DNA of 64,000 nt from Brassicibacter mesophilus. GTDB taxonomy: Bacteria; Bacillota; Clostridia; Tissierellales; Proteiniboraceae. Position numbers and translations under genes: made by a program. A model generated the notes under the pieces. It was not told where the DNA came from and did no database searches. It saw only the letters and a program-made list of their open reading frames with translations. This document shows, one piece after another, positions 9,101-17,412 of the stretch. Numbering within the stretch: position 1 is the stretch's first letter; each line of letters starts with the position of its first letter. The stretch lies in contig NZ_JBNPXI010000001.1 of the NCBI RefSeq assembly GCF_050433385.1, positions 186,001 to 250,000 of the forward strand. Reading direction: 5' to 3'.

Positions 9101-11501
9101 CTTCTAATACATATTTTTCTGATACCTCAATGTTTTTTCGTCTGTAAAAAACATCAGCAATTCCATTGTTACATACTACAATGTATTTATGCGCATTAAG
9201 CTTCTGTGCATCAATTAATCCTTCTCTATAATAATCAAAAGCCTTTTCATTCATACCTTGAATAATACAAAGACCTCCAAGATTAACCAATACATCTACC
9301 TTATCAATGTTTGCCCTTCCCTTCATTAGGTCATAAGCATTTTCCCATAATGAAATCAACTGAAGATTTCCTACAAGTCCTCTCATTTTTTTTGCAGTAG
9401 ATATTGCTTGTTTAATGGATTTTTCTATTTGATTAGATAAGTTGTAATGATAAATAAGCTCATCTGTATTACCTCTGTTCTGTCTTAAATATACTTCTTC
9501 CAAAATATCTGCAGCTAATTTATGAAACTTAGTTCTTTTTTCTTGGTCTATACTTTGATATATGTATGTTTTTAGCTGTTTGTTATAGAAATCATAAGTA
9601 TAGCCCCAATCTTCCACCCTTTCTTCTAATATCTTCATTGAAACAAGTTTATTTATCTTTTCATCAATGTCAGTGAATTGGTTATTAACTATCTTGCCTA
9701 TTATTGACTTTGATACTGATGTGTTAAAAATTGATACATACTCAGCAACTCCAAGCAATTCTTTATTTAATAGCTTTAACTGCCTTTTAATAGCCTCATC
9801 AACATTTGCAGGAATATGTATTTTAGTATAGTTTTTTGTTTTAGAGTCCCAACATCCGCTATCGTTAATAAATATTTCTCCTACAGCTAGGAGACTTTTT
9901 AAAGTTTCCTCTATATGTCTTGGATTGCCAAGAGTGTCATTAATTACTCTAGTAGAAAAATTAATAGGTCTAAAGCTAATGCCTAAAACATTTTTTATCA
10001 TTTCTGCTGTTTCTTCAAAATTAAACCTAAGAAGTTTTAGTTCTTCTACTCCTTCAGTTTCAGACCACTCATCAATAATACTATTAAATTTTTTCCTATT
10101 TGGCATTACATCTTTATTACAGGATAAAACTATTAACAATGGGCATCCTCTATTATTATTGACAATATAATTAATTAAATTTATTGTTTCAAAGTCACTA
10201 TTATGAAAATTATCTATTACAATATAAGTAGGCCTATTATTAACAGTATCAACAATAAAGTTGCATATCCTATCATACAACCTTAGCCTTTCACGATTCC
10301 CACTAAGCATGGATGATGGCTTTACATCCTTAATTGATGTTATATCAGGCAATATTTTTACTAATTCACTTCCATACTTATCTATAAGCTTAGTGTCACA
10401 ATTATTAATCATTTGTTTTAGAATTTTAATTATAGGACCTAGTTCCTTAGTATTATCATCAGGTATATTAGTAGAATAAATTGTTCTTCCTTTTATTCTC
10501 AGTCCATATTCTATTTCTTTTAATAACCTAGTCTTACCTATCCCTTCTTCTCCAGTTACAATTACTAAATTATTATTGAAACACCTGTTTTCAAACTGAT
10601 TATCTATGTACTTAATTAGCCTAATTTCTTTATCTCTTCCAACTATTTTTGTTTTAAAGTTAAGCTCATTTCTACCATCTTTAACATTTAATTTGCAATT
10701 AGTCTCAAAAATATTGTTTATTTCTTTGACAATAGCATCAGAGTTTGAGGTTCTAAGATTAGTTTCCTTATTTACCATTTTTTCTAGCAAAGCATCTATC
10801 TTGTATTTCTGATTAGTATTAATACTTAAATAGCTATTATCAGAGCGATTAGGCAAATATTCCTTTTGCTGTCCAGTTAATAATGAGTAAAAAATCATAC
10901 CTATAGAATATATGTCTGAAGACTTGTCCACACTTTTTTGTTTTAATCTTACTTCAGGCGCTAAATAGAAGCTATGACTATCATTGTATGAATTATTTAT
11001 TTTCTTTTCTAAGATTTCTGCAAGATCGGCTACCTTAACAGTTATATTATTATTATTATCCTTAATTACATATATATTATCAGGCGTTATGTATTGGTAT
11101 ACATATCCTCTAAATTGTAAATAATCAGCAACTTCAATCAACTGAACAATTATATCAAGTATCTCGTACAAACTAAGCTTACCGAAAAAATAATTCAACT
11201 TAACTCCATCAACAAAGTCTTTTGTGTAGAAAAATTGGTTTTTTCTTACTAGTTTATTGTCAATAGAGCTAACTATATTAAAACTATGATTAGATATAAT
11301 ATTCTTATGCTTAACACTAGACAATTCCAAAAAATCACTTGATATTTTCTGAACAATGTCAATATTCTGACTTTCATCAAGAAATAATTTCAACAATAAT
11401 TTTTTATTTCCATTCCATAGATCACTTGCTCTATAAACAGTTGCATTTTCATAATCTCCATAGATACCTTCAATTTTGTATCTATTATTTATTAGTTGCA
11501 T
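6111..11501 (-). CDS. Giant sensor: degenerate kinase-AAA-TPR-GAF-GGDEF-GAF (diguanylate cyclase)
   Basis: About 1,796 aa, no signal peptide or membrane segment. Residues 5-265 have a Ser/Thr kinase fold with a VAIK-type Lys (K38), the Asn of the catalytic loop (N142), a DFG-like D159-L-A and an APE motif (181-183). The catalytic HRD is replaced by Y135-Q-Y137, so it is probably a pseudokinase. A predicted ATPase follows (Walker A GEEGIGKT at 317-324, Walker B near 430), then TPR-like helical repeats (about 690-1180), GAF (about 1290-1450), GGDEF (about 1475-1630) and a second GAF to the end. The GGDEF site is intact (GGEEF 1539-1543) with an RETD inhibitory I-site upstream, so c-di-GMP synthesis with product inhibition is expected. 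ATG at 11501 suits GGGGGAAG better than the GTG at 11507. Confidence 0.9.
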   Translation of the reverse strand: MQLINNRYKIEGIYGDYENATVYRASDLWNGNKKLLLKLFLDESQNIDIVQKISSDFLELSSVKHKNIISNHSFNIVSSIDNKLVRKNQFFYTKDFVDGVKLNYFFGKLSLYEILDIIVQLIEVADYLQFRGYVYQYITPDNIYVIKDNNNNITVKVADLAEILEKKINNSYNDSHSFYLAPEVRLKQKSVDKSSDIYSIGMIFYSLLTGQQKEYLPNRSDNSYLSINTNQKYKIDALLEKMVNKETNLRTSNSDAIVKEINNIFETNCKLNVKDGRNELNFKTKIVGRDKEIRLIKYIDNQFENRCFNNNLVIVTGEEGIGKTRLLKEIEYGLRIKGRTIYSTNIPDDNTKELGPIIKILKQMINNCDTKLIDKYGSELVKILPDITSIKDVKPSSMLSGNRERLRLYDRICNFIVDTVNNRPTYIVIDNFHNSDFETINLINYIVNNNRGCPLLIVLSCNKDVMPNRKKFNSIIDEWSETEGVEELKLLRFNFEETAEMIKNVLGISFRPINFSTRVINDTLGNPRHIEETLKSLLAVGEIFINDSGCWDSKTKNYTKIHIPANVDEAIKRQLKLLNKELLGVAEYVSIFNTSVSKSIIGKIVNNQFTDIDEKINKLVSMKILEERVEDWGYTYDFYNKQLKTYIYQSIDQEKRTKFHKLAADILEEVYLRQNRGNTDELIYHYNLSNQIEKSIKQAISTAKKMRGLVGNLQLISLWENAYDLMKGRANIDKVDVLVNLGGLCIIQGMNEKAFDYYREGLIDAQKLNAHKYIVVCNNGIADVFYRRKNIEVSEKYVLEAKKIADKYHDIEGTLECIRILNKINIAKGKYYDAIRDSEQYLSLALGEELYYYVGHFYNHIGISYAFTNQIERTRECFERSIDYFFKSGDFIESTRPINNLGAIYSDYYNDMNKAMEYYLQGLDICQKYHSFESEANFLNNIGELYIRDDQYEKAKDYVEKAETITREIEDESLLFMIQVNLATIYLNLGEYEKCYKYFLVVKNEFEKTFIEEQHISRYHNFLSIFYHKFGMYKESLDHAIMTKDKSKELDKKLILSSESRIALLNYTIEGVSDEKDIDRISLKYRKSNYIGDRRKHLLMFAYIAVQAGDVEYADRLLSEDEEASLMFTNAYIDAFREYVICLIDKDNDGLIELKNKIKGLHFNGLEYYVYLSLGDSHFKRKEYYKSANYYLAGLDLLYRLAKKIPNKHLQVSYIEKYCGKTVKNKINIITAVVKKQGIYNLEEKSFSIDMELEDYFDFTSMIELFNEEIFNLEYRENTNTKIKYIKNIEELISYFAYNYKANLELILDFVVQKTFANRAMIYVYDDHSDELETLVSTTENNFLPEKMQILSELRQESEGLLINRSFKHDNNNLFMLLPDDIKALMCVPILKIRSEHINVQTKDRRKKSKLTLHDDIIGYLYLDTDKLFNRFDTKRLKLIEVLSHLISLNMDNHNLKITSSVDKMTGAYTRKYFDLVFKEIINKAIKEESYFTIIMSDVDKFKNVNDTFGHQKGDEILSKVGKIILDSIRETDIVGRYGGEEFIIILSDSCEKDGKMVAEKIRKKVESTVLVSPEYPLTISMGVSMFPQHGQTIEELIEKADQALYKAKESGRNKSVVWSNDIGNSKNRLDKLAGIVTGNIVQDQRNALAMVEIINLLKEDVSREKKIHRFLGRIIEIIEGEQGILFTVNDKKIDRIYARQRFLDTWIKQPRYNKKIILRTIVDKNGEFLIDWEDIRDIDIITGKPNWQSLIVVPLIYNGMVKGVLQISVPIKEKEFDYNSYNFVNNIGNVIAAMI

Positions 11502-11537
11502 CTTCACACTTCCCCCATGAAAAATGAAGAACCAAGA

Positions 11538-11564
11538 TTCCCCTAGAATAAAGTCCTAGGGGAA
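11538..11564 (-). repeat. Stem-loop in the leader of the giant GGDEF gene
   Basis: TTCCCCTAG (11538-11546) pairs with CTAGGGGAA (11556-11564) around a nine-base loop, 37 bases upstream of the start codon. On the minus strand, where both flanking genes lie, no U tract follows. It may end the MATE transcript weakly or shape the 5' leader of the GGDEF gene. The T7 run lies on the plus-strand side, where no gene is upstream. Confidence 0.5.
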
Positions 11565-11643
11565 ATTCAAATTTTTTTATATTATATCATACTTTTTTAC
11601 TATTTTTATATGTATTTTGACCATTAATTAATTTAAGTTATAC

Positions 11644-13065
11644 CTAAACTTTAATGCTTTTCCACTTACCTCCTTTAAACATAAAAAAGAACAGTATTCC
11701 TCTGACAACCAAATCGATACTCATAGCTATCCATGCTCCTATCAACCCAAGCTTTAATACGATAGCTAGCAAGTACGCAAAAGTCAATCTGATCCCCCAA
11801 ATACCTGTAAATGTAATTATTAAAACTCTTTTTGTATCGCCAGCCCCTCTCAATGCCCCTGCAAATCCCATTACGGCAGCTAAAAAAGGCTGAGAAATAG
11901 CAACTATTTTTAGACACCATCTAGCACTATCTAATATTTCTTTATCCCTAGTAAATATTTTTAAAAACGCATCAGGCCAAATAAAGAAGAATACTCCAAA
12001 TGCAGCCATCCAAATAGCCCCCATTTTAACAGCAATAAATCCACTTTTTTCAGCCAACTTAGGTTTATTGGCACCAAGATACTGTCCAACTAGAGTAGTT
12101 GCCGCAAGTGCAAATCCAAATCCAGCATTAAATGATAAAGATTCAGCCGTTAAGGTTATTCTATGTGCTGCAAACATTACTGTGCCTAAAGATGAAACTA
12201 TTCTTGCAAAAAGAAGTTGTCCGAACCTCATAAGAAATTGCTCTATAGCTGCAGGTATACCTATTTTAAATATTCTTTTGATTGTAACAAAATCAATCTC
12301 TACTTTTTCTCGTAGATTTAATTTAACTAAAGCCCTTCCCTTTGTTAAGATAATTAGAAGAATTATTCCACCTAAGCACCTAGAAAAGGTTGTTGAAATA
12401 GCAGCTCCTGATACACCAAGACCAGCACCTGGAACAAATATCGAAATATTCTTTTCAATAAAAGGAACATTTATCGATATATTTCTGCTGCTAAATATCA
12501 TAAAAAAGTTTCCAATTATGTTAATTATATTTGAAATTCCGTTTATATACATGGGTGTCTTTGTATCTCCACTGCCTCTTAAGACACCACTCATTATCAT
12601 AGTTACAATCATAAATGGTAGTCCTAAGCTGACAATTCTGAAATAAGCAACTGATTTTGGAATGACATCTGATTCGGCGCCCATCAATTTAACTATAGGG
12701 GTAGCCAATAAAAGCCCTAATGAAGTAAAAATTATAGCCATTGCTATACTTACAATAAGTGACTGTTTTGCTACATTACTAGCTTCACTTTGATTTCGTG
12801 CTCCAATAGCTCTTGCTACTAAAGCAGTTGTTCCTACACTTAAAGCTGCAAACAATGACATAGCTGTCATCATAGGCATGTCACTGAGCCCTATAGCAGC
12901 AATTGCTACTGCTCCTAAGCTTCCTACCATAGCCATATCTGCAAATCCTAATAACGTCTGCATTAACATTTCCATTATAGCCGGTAACGCGAGCTTAAAT
13001 GTTGCTTTCCCAAGATCAGTATCAGGAAGCTGCCTTTCTTGTTCCATAATTGTTTTCTCAGCCAT
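11644..13065 (-). CDS. MATE family multidrug/Na+ antiporter
   Basis: 473 aa with about 12 hydrophobic segments in two homologous halves. It contains MATE signatures LALPAIMEMLMQTL and FADMAMVGSLG in the first half and the matching IGIPAAIEQFLMRFGQ in the second. These proteins export cationic drugs, metabolites or toxins across the cytoplasmic membrane using Na+ or H+ gradients. The start lies two bases after the stop of a MarR-type gene, with GAGGGGGAA as ribosome site inside that gene's end. This tight pairing suggests the pump is controlled by, and co-expressed with, the MarR protein. Substrate unknown. Confidence 0.93.
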   Translation of the reverse strand: MAEKTIMEQERQLPDTDLGKATFKLALPAIMEMLMQTLLGFADMAMVGSLGAVAIAAIGLSDMPMMTAMSLFAALSVGTTALVARAIGARNQSEASNVAKQSLIVSIAMAIIFTSLGLLLATPIVKLMGAESDVIPKSVAYFRIVSLGLPFMIVTMIMSGVLRGSGDTKTPMYINGISNIINIIGNFFMIFSSRNISINVPFIEKNISIFVPGAGLGVSGAAISTTFSRCLGGIILLIILTKGRALVKLNLREKVEIDFVTIKRIFKIGIPAAIEQFLMRFGQLLFARIVSSLGTVMFAAHRITLTAESLSFNAGFGFALAATTLVGQYLGANKPKLAEKSGFIAVKMGAIWMAAFGVFFFIWPDAFLKIFTRDKEILDSARWCLKIVAISQPFLAAVMGFAGALRGAGDTKRVLIITFTGIWGIRLTFAYLLAIVLKLGLIGAWIAMSIDLVVRGILFFFMFKGGKWKSIKV

Positions 13066-13067
13066 GC

Positions 13068-13517
13068 TTATTCCCCCTCATCTCCCATTGCTTCATACAA
13101 TGCTTTTAAACTATCACTGAGAAACTGCTTATCTTTTTCGGTAAATGCACTAAGTTTTTCATTTAAATACATTTGTCTTTTCTCCAAAACTTTTTTGACT
13201 AAATCATGACCTACTGGCTGAACTTGAAGTCTCACTACTCTTTTGTCTTGTTCATCCTTAGTACGTAAAACTAAATTACTTTTTTCCATCCTATCAATTA
13301 AATCAGTAATGGTACTGCAGGCTAATGACATTTTTTGGCTCAATTCTCCTATGGTCATTTTTTCATCACTTATCAGCCATTGAAGTGCAGTAAACTGAGG
13401 TCCTGTTATGTTAAAGTCATTTAGAATTTCCCTACCTTTTTTTCTGATAATAAAATCAACCATTCTCAAATTTTTTTCAATTTGAACCACGTTTGCATCC
13501 ATTTCAACCTTACTCAA
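13068..13517 (-). CDS. MarR-family transcriptional regulator
   Basis: 149 aa winged helix-turn-helix protein. The DNA-binding core spans about 50-110 (ALQWLISDEKMTIGELSQ, then ACSTITDLIDRMEKSNLV), with the wing motif DEQDKRVVRLQV. The open frame extends to 13595, but GGAGGG (13525-13530) precedes a TTG at 13517 with seven-base spacing, and the extension is unlike MarR N-termini. It sits two bases before the MATE gene, so by analogy with many MarR-transporter pairs it probably represses its own operon and is released by a ligand of the pump. Confidence 0.9.
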   Translation of the reverse strand: MSKVEMDANVVQIEKNLRMVDFIIRKKGREILNDFNITGPQFTALQWLISDEKMTIGELSQKMSLACSTITDLIDRMEKSNLVLRTKDEQDKRVVRLQVQPVGHDLVKKVLEKRQMYLNEKLSAFTEKDKQFLSDSLKALYEAMGDEGE

Positions 13518-13552
13518 TTTATCACCCTCCAATATATTTCGGTACACTAAAT

Positions 13553-13582
13553 ATTCTAACATTATAGTGATAATTAAGTCAA
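13553..13582 (-). promoter_or_regulatory. Predicted promoter of the marR-MATE operon
   Basis: On the minus strand TTGACT (13577-13582) and TAGAAT (13553-13558) are separated by 18 bases, about 35 bases upstream of the chosen TTG start. The AT-rich stretch between the -10 and the ribosome site would suit autorepression by the MarR protein, but no clear operator palindrome stands out. Confidence 0.45.
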
Positions 13583-13722
13583 CGGGATAAAGCACTTAAC
13601 GATTTTTGTCAATTAAAACAATATACTTTTTCTAAATCAAAAGAAGGAATTTTAATTTTAAGATAGAATAGTGTTATAGGGACATGCCTAATTTTTAAAT
13701 TCCAAATGAAAGGAGGGGAATA

Positions 13723-14673
13723 TTGAAATCAATACATACTAAATCAAAGGAATCTAAGTCAATTTCACTCCTTATAGTTCCACATTCTAAAGACATAAAG
13801 CAATTAAAATTTGCTTCATGGATACCAAAATTTATACTTTCCTTAGCAATACTAGTAATTTGCACCTCTGGATATTTAACATGGAACCTATATGAATCAT
13901 ATAATCAACTTAAAGAAAACTATGGTGAGAAAACTACTAGACTTGAAAAGCTAGAACAAATAAATCTTCAACAAGAAGATGAAATAAATAGCTTAAGAAC
14001 GAAAACTGCAGAAGTTGAGGAAAAATTAAAATCCATATCTTCATTGCAAGAAACTGTGAAAAATATGGTAGGATTAACCGATTCAAAAGACAGCAGCAAA
14101 TCAATCACTAATACCTCTAGGGGTGGTGGATTAGTTTCAAGAAGTGATTATTCTCTTGCTGAAAATGATGATCATTTTGAGGCTCAGATGAGTGAGTTGT
14201 CAAAAATGTTGGATCAAAGCAGCGATGATTTGAATTCGTTAATAACTGATGTCGAAAAAAAATTAAAATATTTAGAGTCAAAGCCAAATCTTATGCCTAC
14301 AAGTGGAAAGATTACATCTCCATATGGGTATAGGAAAAATCCTTTCGGTAGAGGTAGAGAGTTCCATACTGGAATAGATATTGCCAACAATTCTGGTACT
14401 AAAATAAAAGCTGCTGGTAAGGGTGTTGTTACTTTTGCAGGATACAATAGTGGATATGGCAAAATGATAGTCATAAGTCATGGGTATGGATATCAATCGG
14501 TATATGGACATAATAGAGAGCTACTTGTCAAAGTTGGAGATAAAGTAGAAAAGGGTCAACTTATTAGCGAGATGGGTAATACGGGACGCAGTACAGGCCC
14601 ACATCTTCATTTCGAGGTACGTCTCTATGGTAAGACAGTTAATCCTAAAAATGTTATAAACAATTATGATTAG
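13723..14673 (+). CDS. M23 family (LytM-type) metallopeptidase, membrane anchored
   Basis: 316 aa. A cytoplasmic tail of about 33 residues is followed by a transmembrane segment (about 34-54), a coiled coil (about 57-112), a linker and a C-terminal M23 domain (about 190-316). The Zn ligands are all present: FHTGID (H215, D219) and HLHFE (H294, H296). M23 enzymes cut peptidoglycan cross-bridges outside the cell. The start is TTG at 13723, eight bases after a strong AGGAGGGG. The bactofilin gene follows 21 bases later; this pairing recurs in bacteria where bactofilin positions the peptidase. Confidence 0.92.
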   Translation: MKSIHTKSKESKSISLLIVPHSKDIKQLKFASWIPKFILSLAILVICTSGYLTWNLYESYNQLKENYGEKTTRLEKLEQINLQQEDEINSLRTKTAEVEEKLKSISSLQETVKNMVGLTDSKDSSKSITNTSRGGGLVSRSDYSLAENDDHFEAQMSELSKMLDQSSDDLNSLITDVEKKLKYLESKPNLMPTSGKITSPYGYRKNPFGRGREFHTGIDIANNSGTKIKAAGKGVVTFAGYNSGYGKMIVISHGYGYQSVYGHNRELLVKVGDKVEKGQLISEMGNTGRSTGPHLHFEVRLYGKTVNPKNVINNYD

Positions 14674-14694
14674 CCATTTAAAGGAGAGATAATG

Positions 14695-15108
14695 ATGTTT
14701 GGAAAAAAGGAGATAAATACAGATAGGATAGATACACTCATAGGTAAAAACACCAAACTTCAAGGAATAGTCGAAGGTACAGGAACAATTAGAGTTGACG
14801 GAGAACTAACTGGTGATTTAATAGTAGAAGGCAATGTTGTTATAGGTCCTGATGGAAAAATAATTGGAAATGTCAAGTGTGATAATTTGTTCAATTCTGG
14901 AGCCATTAGAGGTAATGCCAAATGTAATGAGCAACTCAGGTTGGCAAGTACTGCTACATTGTTTGGAGATGTAGATGTTAAAACTTTCATTGTAGATGAA
15001 AATGCAATTTTTGAAGGAAAGTGTAAAATGCAAAATACTACGGATGGCAAAAGTCAGAAATCAAATAAAAGTAAAGAGTTAAAAGAGTTAGAAACTAAAG
15101 GAGCCTAA
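14695..15108 (+). CDS. Bactofilin
   Basis: About 137 aa. The core (about 25-110) is a series of short repeats with regularly spaced small residues (GTIRVDGELTGDL, GNVVIGPDGKIIGNV), the right-handed beta-helix pattern of bactofilins (DUF583), which polymerise without nucleotides. A Lys/Ser-rich tail follows. Two ATG codons are adjacent (14692 and 14695); the second has better spacing from AAGGAGAG. It is paired with the M23 peptidase gene and closed by a terminator, implying a scaffold for local wall remodelling. Confidence 0.9.
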   Translation: MFGKKEINTDRIDTLIGKNTKLQGIVEGTGTIRVDGELTGDLIVEGNVVIGPDGKIIGNVKCDNLFNSGAIRGNAKCNEQLRLASTATLFGDVDVKTFIVDENAIFEGKCKMQNTTDGKSQKSNKSKELKELETKGA

Positions 15109-15116
15109 AATGAAAC

Positions 15117-15164
15117 GCACCCTAAATATTAGGCGTCAGTCTAATATTTTGAGGTGCATTTTTT
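15117..15164. terminator. Terminator between bactofilin and the convergent lipid kinase gene
   Basis: GCACC..TAAATATTAG (15117-15132) pairs with CTAATATTTT..GGTGC (15141-15157), followed on the plus strand by A and T6. It ends the M23-bactofilin transcript; the U tract overlaps the stop codon of the convergent gene at 15163. Confidence 0.85.
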
Positions 15165-16050
15165 ATGCTATAAAGATTCTAAAACTTTTTGGTAAAACTT
15201 CGAATGTTGATGGTAGAATTCCAGCATATTCACCATCAACATCAATCTGTACATCTTCGTTTGAATCTATCCTAATCTTTTTTGTTTTGAAATACTCAAC
15301 ATTTGGATGGTTAATGTGCTCCCCCTTAAGTATATTTAAAAATATTGAAAACACATCTTGTATCTCAGATTTCTTAATGATTATACAGTCTAATAGCCCA
15401 TCTTCTACTTGTGCCTTCGGTGCAAGTTTTCTAAACCCTCCTATGGACGAACTATTAGATACTAAAAAGAGAAAGATTTCATCTTGTGCAGTATACTCAT
15501 CACTTTGAAAATTAACGTTGATTGCTTTAAACATCTGCTTTGGTATCTCTTTTATACCTTCTATGTAATACGCAGCCCTGCCTAATACAGTTTTAACTTC
15601 TGATGGAACCTGATGTGCAACGTTAGTAAGAAGTCCTCCCGCTGCTACATTCACGAAGTATTTATCATTGATTTTACCTAAATCTACATCGATTATATTT
15701 TCTTTTATTATCATATCACAAAATTCTCTAGAAGTCCTTGGTAATGACATGAAATTAGCAAAGTCATTTACAGTTCCTGCTGCTAGAATAGCAACTGGTA
15801 TTTTTCTACCTCCTACCACAATTCCGGTAGCAACTTCATTGACAGTACCATCACCGCCGCATGTAATTATTAGATCCCAATCTTCATTGCAGCATTTAAT
15901 GGTCTCATTCATAGCATCATTTTTCTTCTTAGTTGCAAATTTCCCTATTATATAACCATTGTCCATAAGTATTTTGCATATTATATCTAGCCTTCTTTGT
16001 ATTAACTGTCTTCCTGAAGAAGGATTATATATTATTTTGACCTTTTTCAT
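15163..16050 (-). CDS. Diacylglycerol kinase-type lipid kinase (YegS/DagK family)
   Basis: 295 aa and cytosolic or membrane-peripheral. The DAG kinase catalytic fold is marked by IIYNPSSG at the start, the nucleotide-binding CGGDGTVNEV near 58 and LAAGTVNDFA near 85. The beta-sandwich C-terminal half ends with VDGE, typical of YegS/DagK. It would phosphorylate diacylglycerol or a related lipid with ATP, recycling lipid from lipoteichoic acid synthesis. The open frame reaches 16083, but ATG at 16050 starts the conserved MKKVKIIYNPSSG and follows AAAGGTGA. The exact lipid cannot be told from sequence. Confidence 0.92.
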   Translation of the reverse strand: MKKVKIIYNPSSGRQLIQRRLDIICKILMDNGYIIGKFATKKKNDAMNETIKCCNEDWDLIITCGGDGTVNEVATGIVVGGRKIPVAILAAGTVNDFANFMSLPRTSREFCDMIIKENIIDVDLGKINDKYFVNVAAGGLLTNVAHQVPSEVKTVLGRAAYYIEGIKEIPKQMFKAINVNFQSDEYTAQDEIFLFLVSNSSSIGGFRKLAPKAQVEDGLLDCIIIKKSEIQDVFSIFLNILKGEHINHPNVEYFKTKKIRIDSNEDVQIDVDGEYAGILPSTFEVLPKSFRIFIA

Positions 16051-16188
16051 AATGTCACCTTTCCTTACTTGATTAACCAACACATCAATTATAAATATTA
16101 CTACAATTACGATTACCAGTAACTATTATAATACAAAAGTTCAGCAAAGTACATATATGAATCTAGAGTCTGTTAATCGAATTATGCC

Positions 16189-16926
16189 CTATAATCTATC
16201 AATTATTCGCTTTGCCTTATCTGGATAATTCGTTATAAAACCAGATACTCCTGATATTATCATAGCTATCATATATTCCTCTTCATTTACAGTAAAAGGG
16301 GTCACAGTTAGTCCATTTTCTCTACAGCCTTTTATAAATCTTTGATTAATATTATAGAATAAGGGATGTATAGCATTTGCTTCTATTCTCTTAGCATATA
16401 TCCATGGATCAACTACCCCAGCCATATATAAAATTCCAGTTTTTATTTTTCTATTTATTTTCTTTATTTCTATTAAACTATAATGATTAAATGAAGACAC
16501 TATAGTTCTTTCTTCCATCTTGTATTTTCTAATCATATCTATAACTTGATTTTCAATACCATCATAAAAGATAGGACCACTTTTTAACTCTATATTTAAT
16601 AAAATATCTTTACACTTTATCAAATCAAAGACTTCTTCAAGCACTGGGATTCTTTCTCCTTTGAATTGTTCATTAAACCATGAGCCTGCATCTAGCTGTC
16701 TGATTTCTGATAATGTCAATTCTTTTATAAAGCCCTTCCCATCAGTAGTTCTATCAACTCTTTCATCATGGCATACTACTAGATGTCCATCCTTTGTAAG
16801 GTGTACATCAAGCTCTATACCATCAGCATTCATTGAGAGAGCTTTTCTAAATGATGACATAGTATTTTCTGGTGCGTATCCTGAAGCCCCCCTATGTGCA
16901 ATTATTTTAGGATTATTCACAAACAT
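16189..16926 (-). CDS. Glycerophosphodiester phosphodiesterase
   Basis: About 245 aa, no signal peptide, so cytosolic. The GDPD motifs are complete: IAHRGASGYAPENT at the start, then GIELDVHLTKDGHLVVCHDE, containing the metal-binding Glu/Asp and catalytic His residues. It hydrolyses glycerophosphodiesters to glycerol-3-phosphate and an alcohol, which fits the neighbouring lipid kinase gene in membrane lipid turnover. The ATG at 16926 directly abuts AAGGGGGAG, which is too close. GTG at 16920, two codons in and at normal spacing, may be the real start. Confidence 0.92.
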   Translation of the reverse strand: MFVNNPKIIAHRGASGYAPENTMSSFRKALSMNADGIELDVHLTKDGHLVVCHDERVDRTTDGKGFIKELTLSEIRQLDAGSWFNEQFKGERIPVLEEVFDLIKCKDILLNIELKSGPIFYDGIENQVIDMIRKYKMEERTIVSSFNHYSLIEIKKINRKIKTGILYMAGVVDPWIYAKRIEANAIHPLFYNINQRFIKGCRENGLTVTPFTVNEEEYMIAMIISGVSGFITNYPDKAKRIIDRL

Positions 16927-16998
16927 CTCCCCCTTCTCTAAAAGTATATTCTTCCCATACTAATTGTTTCCTGCTTTGTTTCAATAATATTTTTACAC

Positions 16999-17032
16999 AA
17001 AAAACAGACCCAATATTAGGGTCTTATTTTTT
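16999..17032. terminator. Bidirectional-looking terminator after the 64-aa gene
   Basis: AGACCC (17006-17011) and GGGTCT (17019-17024) form a stem with A- and T-rich flanks on both sides. It lies just past the stop of the gene at 17038 and ends leftward transcription. Confidence 0.75.
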
Positions 17033-17037
17033 ATACT

Positions 17038-17232
17038 TTATTTAAAACCTTCGTATTTATCTAGGATTGCTTGAAGTCTTCTAGCCTGCATTCCAGACTC
17101 TTCAGCAAACATTTTGAAAGTCTCTACCAATTCAGTATCACTAGTTTGCTTAGAAAACATTTCATAGTCTCTTACCATCTCTTGCGCATCAAGTAGTTTT
17201 TTCTTTACCATATCTTTCGTATTCATTTCCAT
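17038..17232 (-). CDS. Small helical protein of unknown function (64 aa)
   Basis: Starts at ATG 17232, eight bases after GGAGGTG; the longer open frame to 17253 would run through that site. The protein is charged and almost entirely helical, in two segments (about 5-30 and 33-60) with a ferritin-like heptad look. It has no cysteines or metal-ligand cluster. I do not recognise the family. It is monocistronic, between the GDPD gene and the ABC exporter operon, with its own terminator. Confidence 0.7.
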   Translation of the reverse strand: MEMNTKDMVKKKLLDAQEMVRDYEMFSKQTSDTELVETFKMFAEESGMQARRLQAILDKYEGFK

Positions 17233-17412
17233 AATACAAACACCTCCCTGCAAAATAATCCAAAAGTCTAAGTTTAAAAATAATTTTCATTCATGATTAT
17301 TGTTTGTTTATTACATATTTATTATGTGATAAAAAAATTTTTTTAAAAAGCAGGTAATATATTTTGAGTATCGAAATAAATATAGTATTCTGTCTTTTTA
17401 AGGAGGTATAAC

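Noticed and set aside
11560..11580. Plus-strand terminator at the T7 run after the 11538-11564 stem
   Set aside because: There is no plus-strand gene upstream; both flanking genes are on the minus strand.
12068..12646. 192-codon open frame opposite the MATE gene
   Set aside because: It is antisense to a clear transporter gene, has no ribosome site and its product has no recognisable domain; it is a codon-bias shadow.
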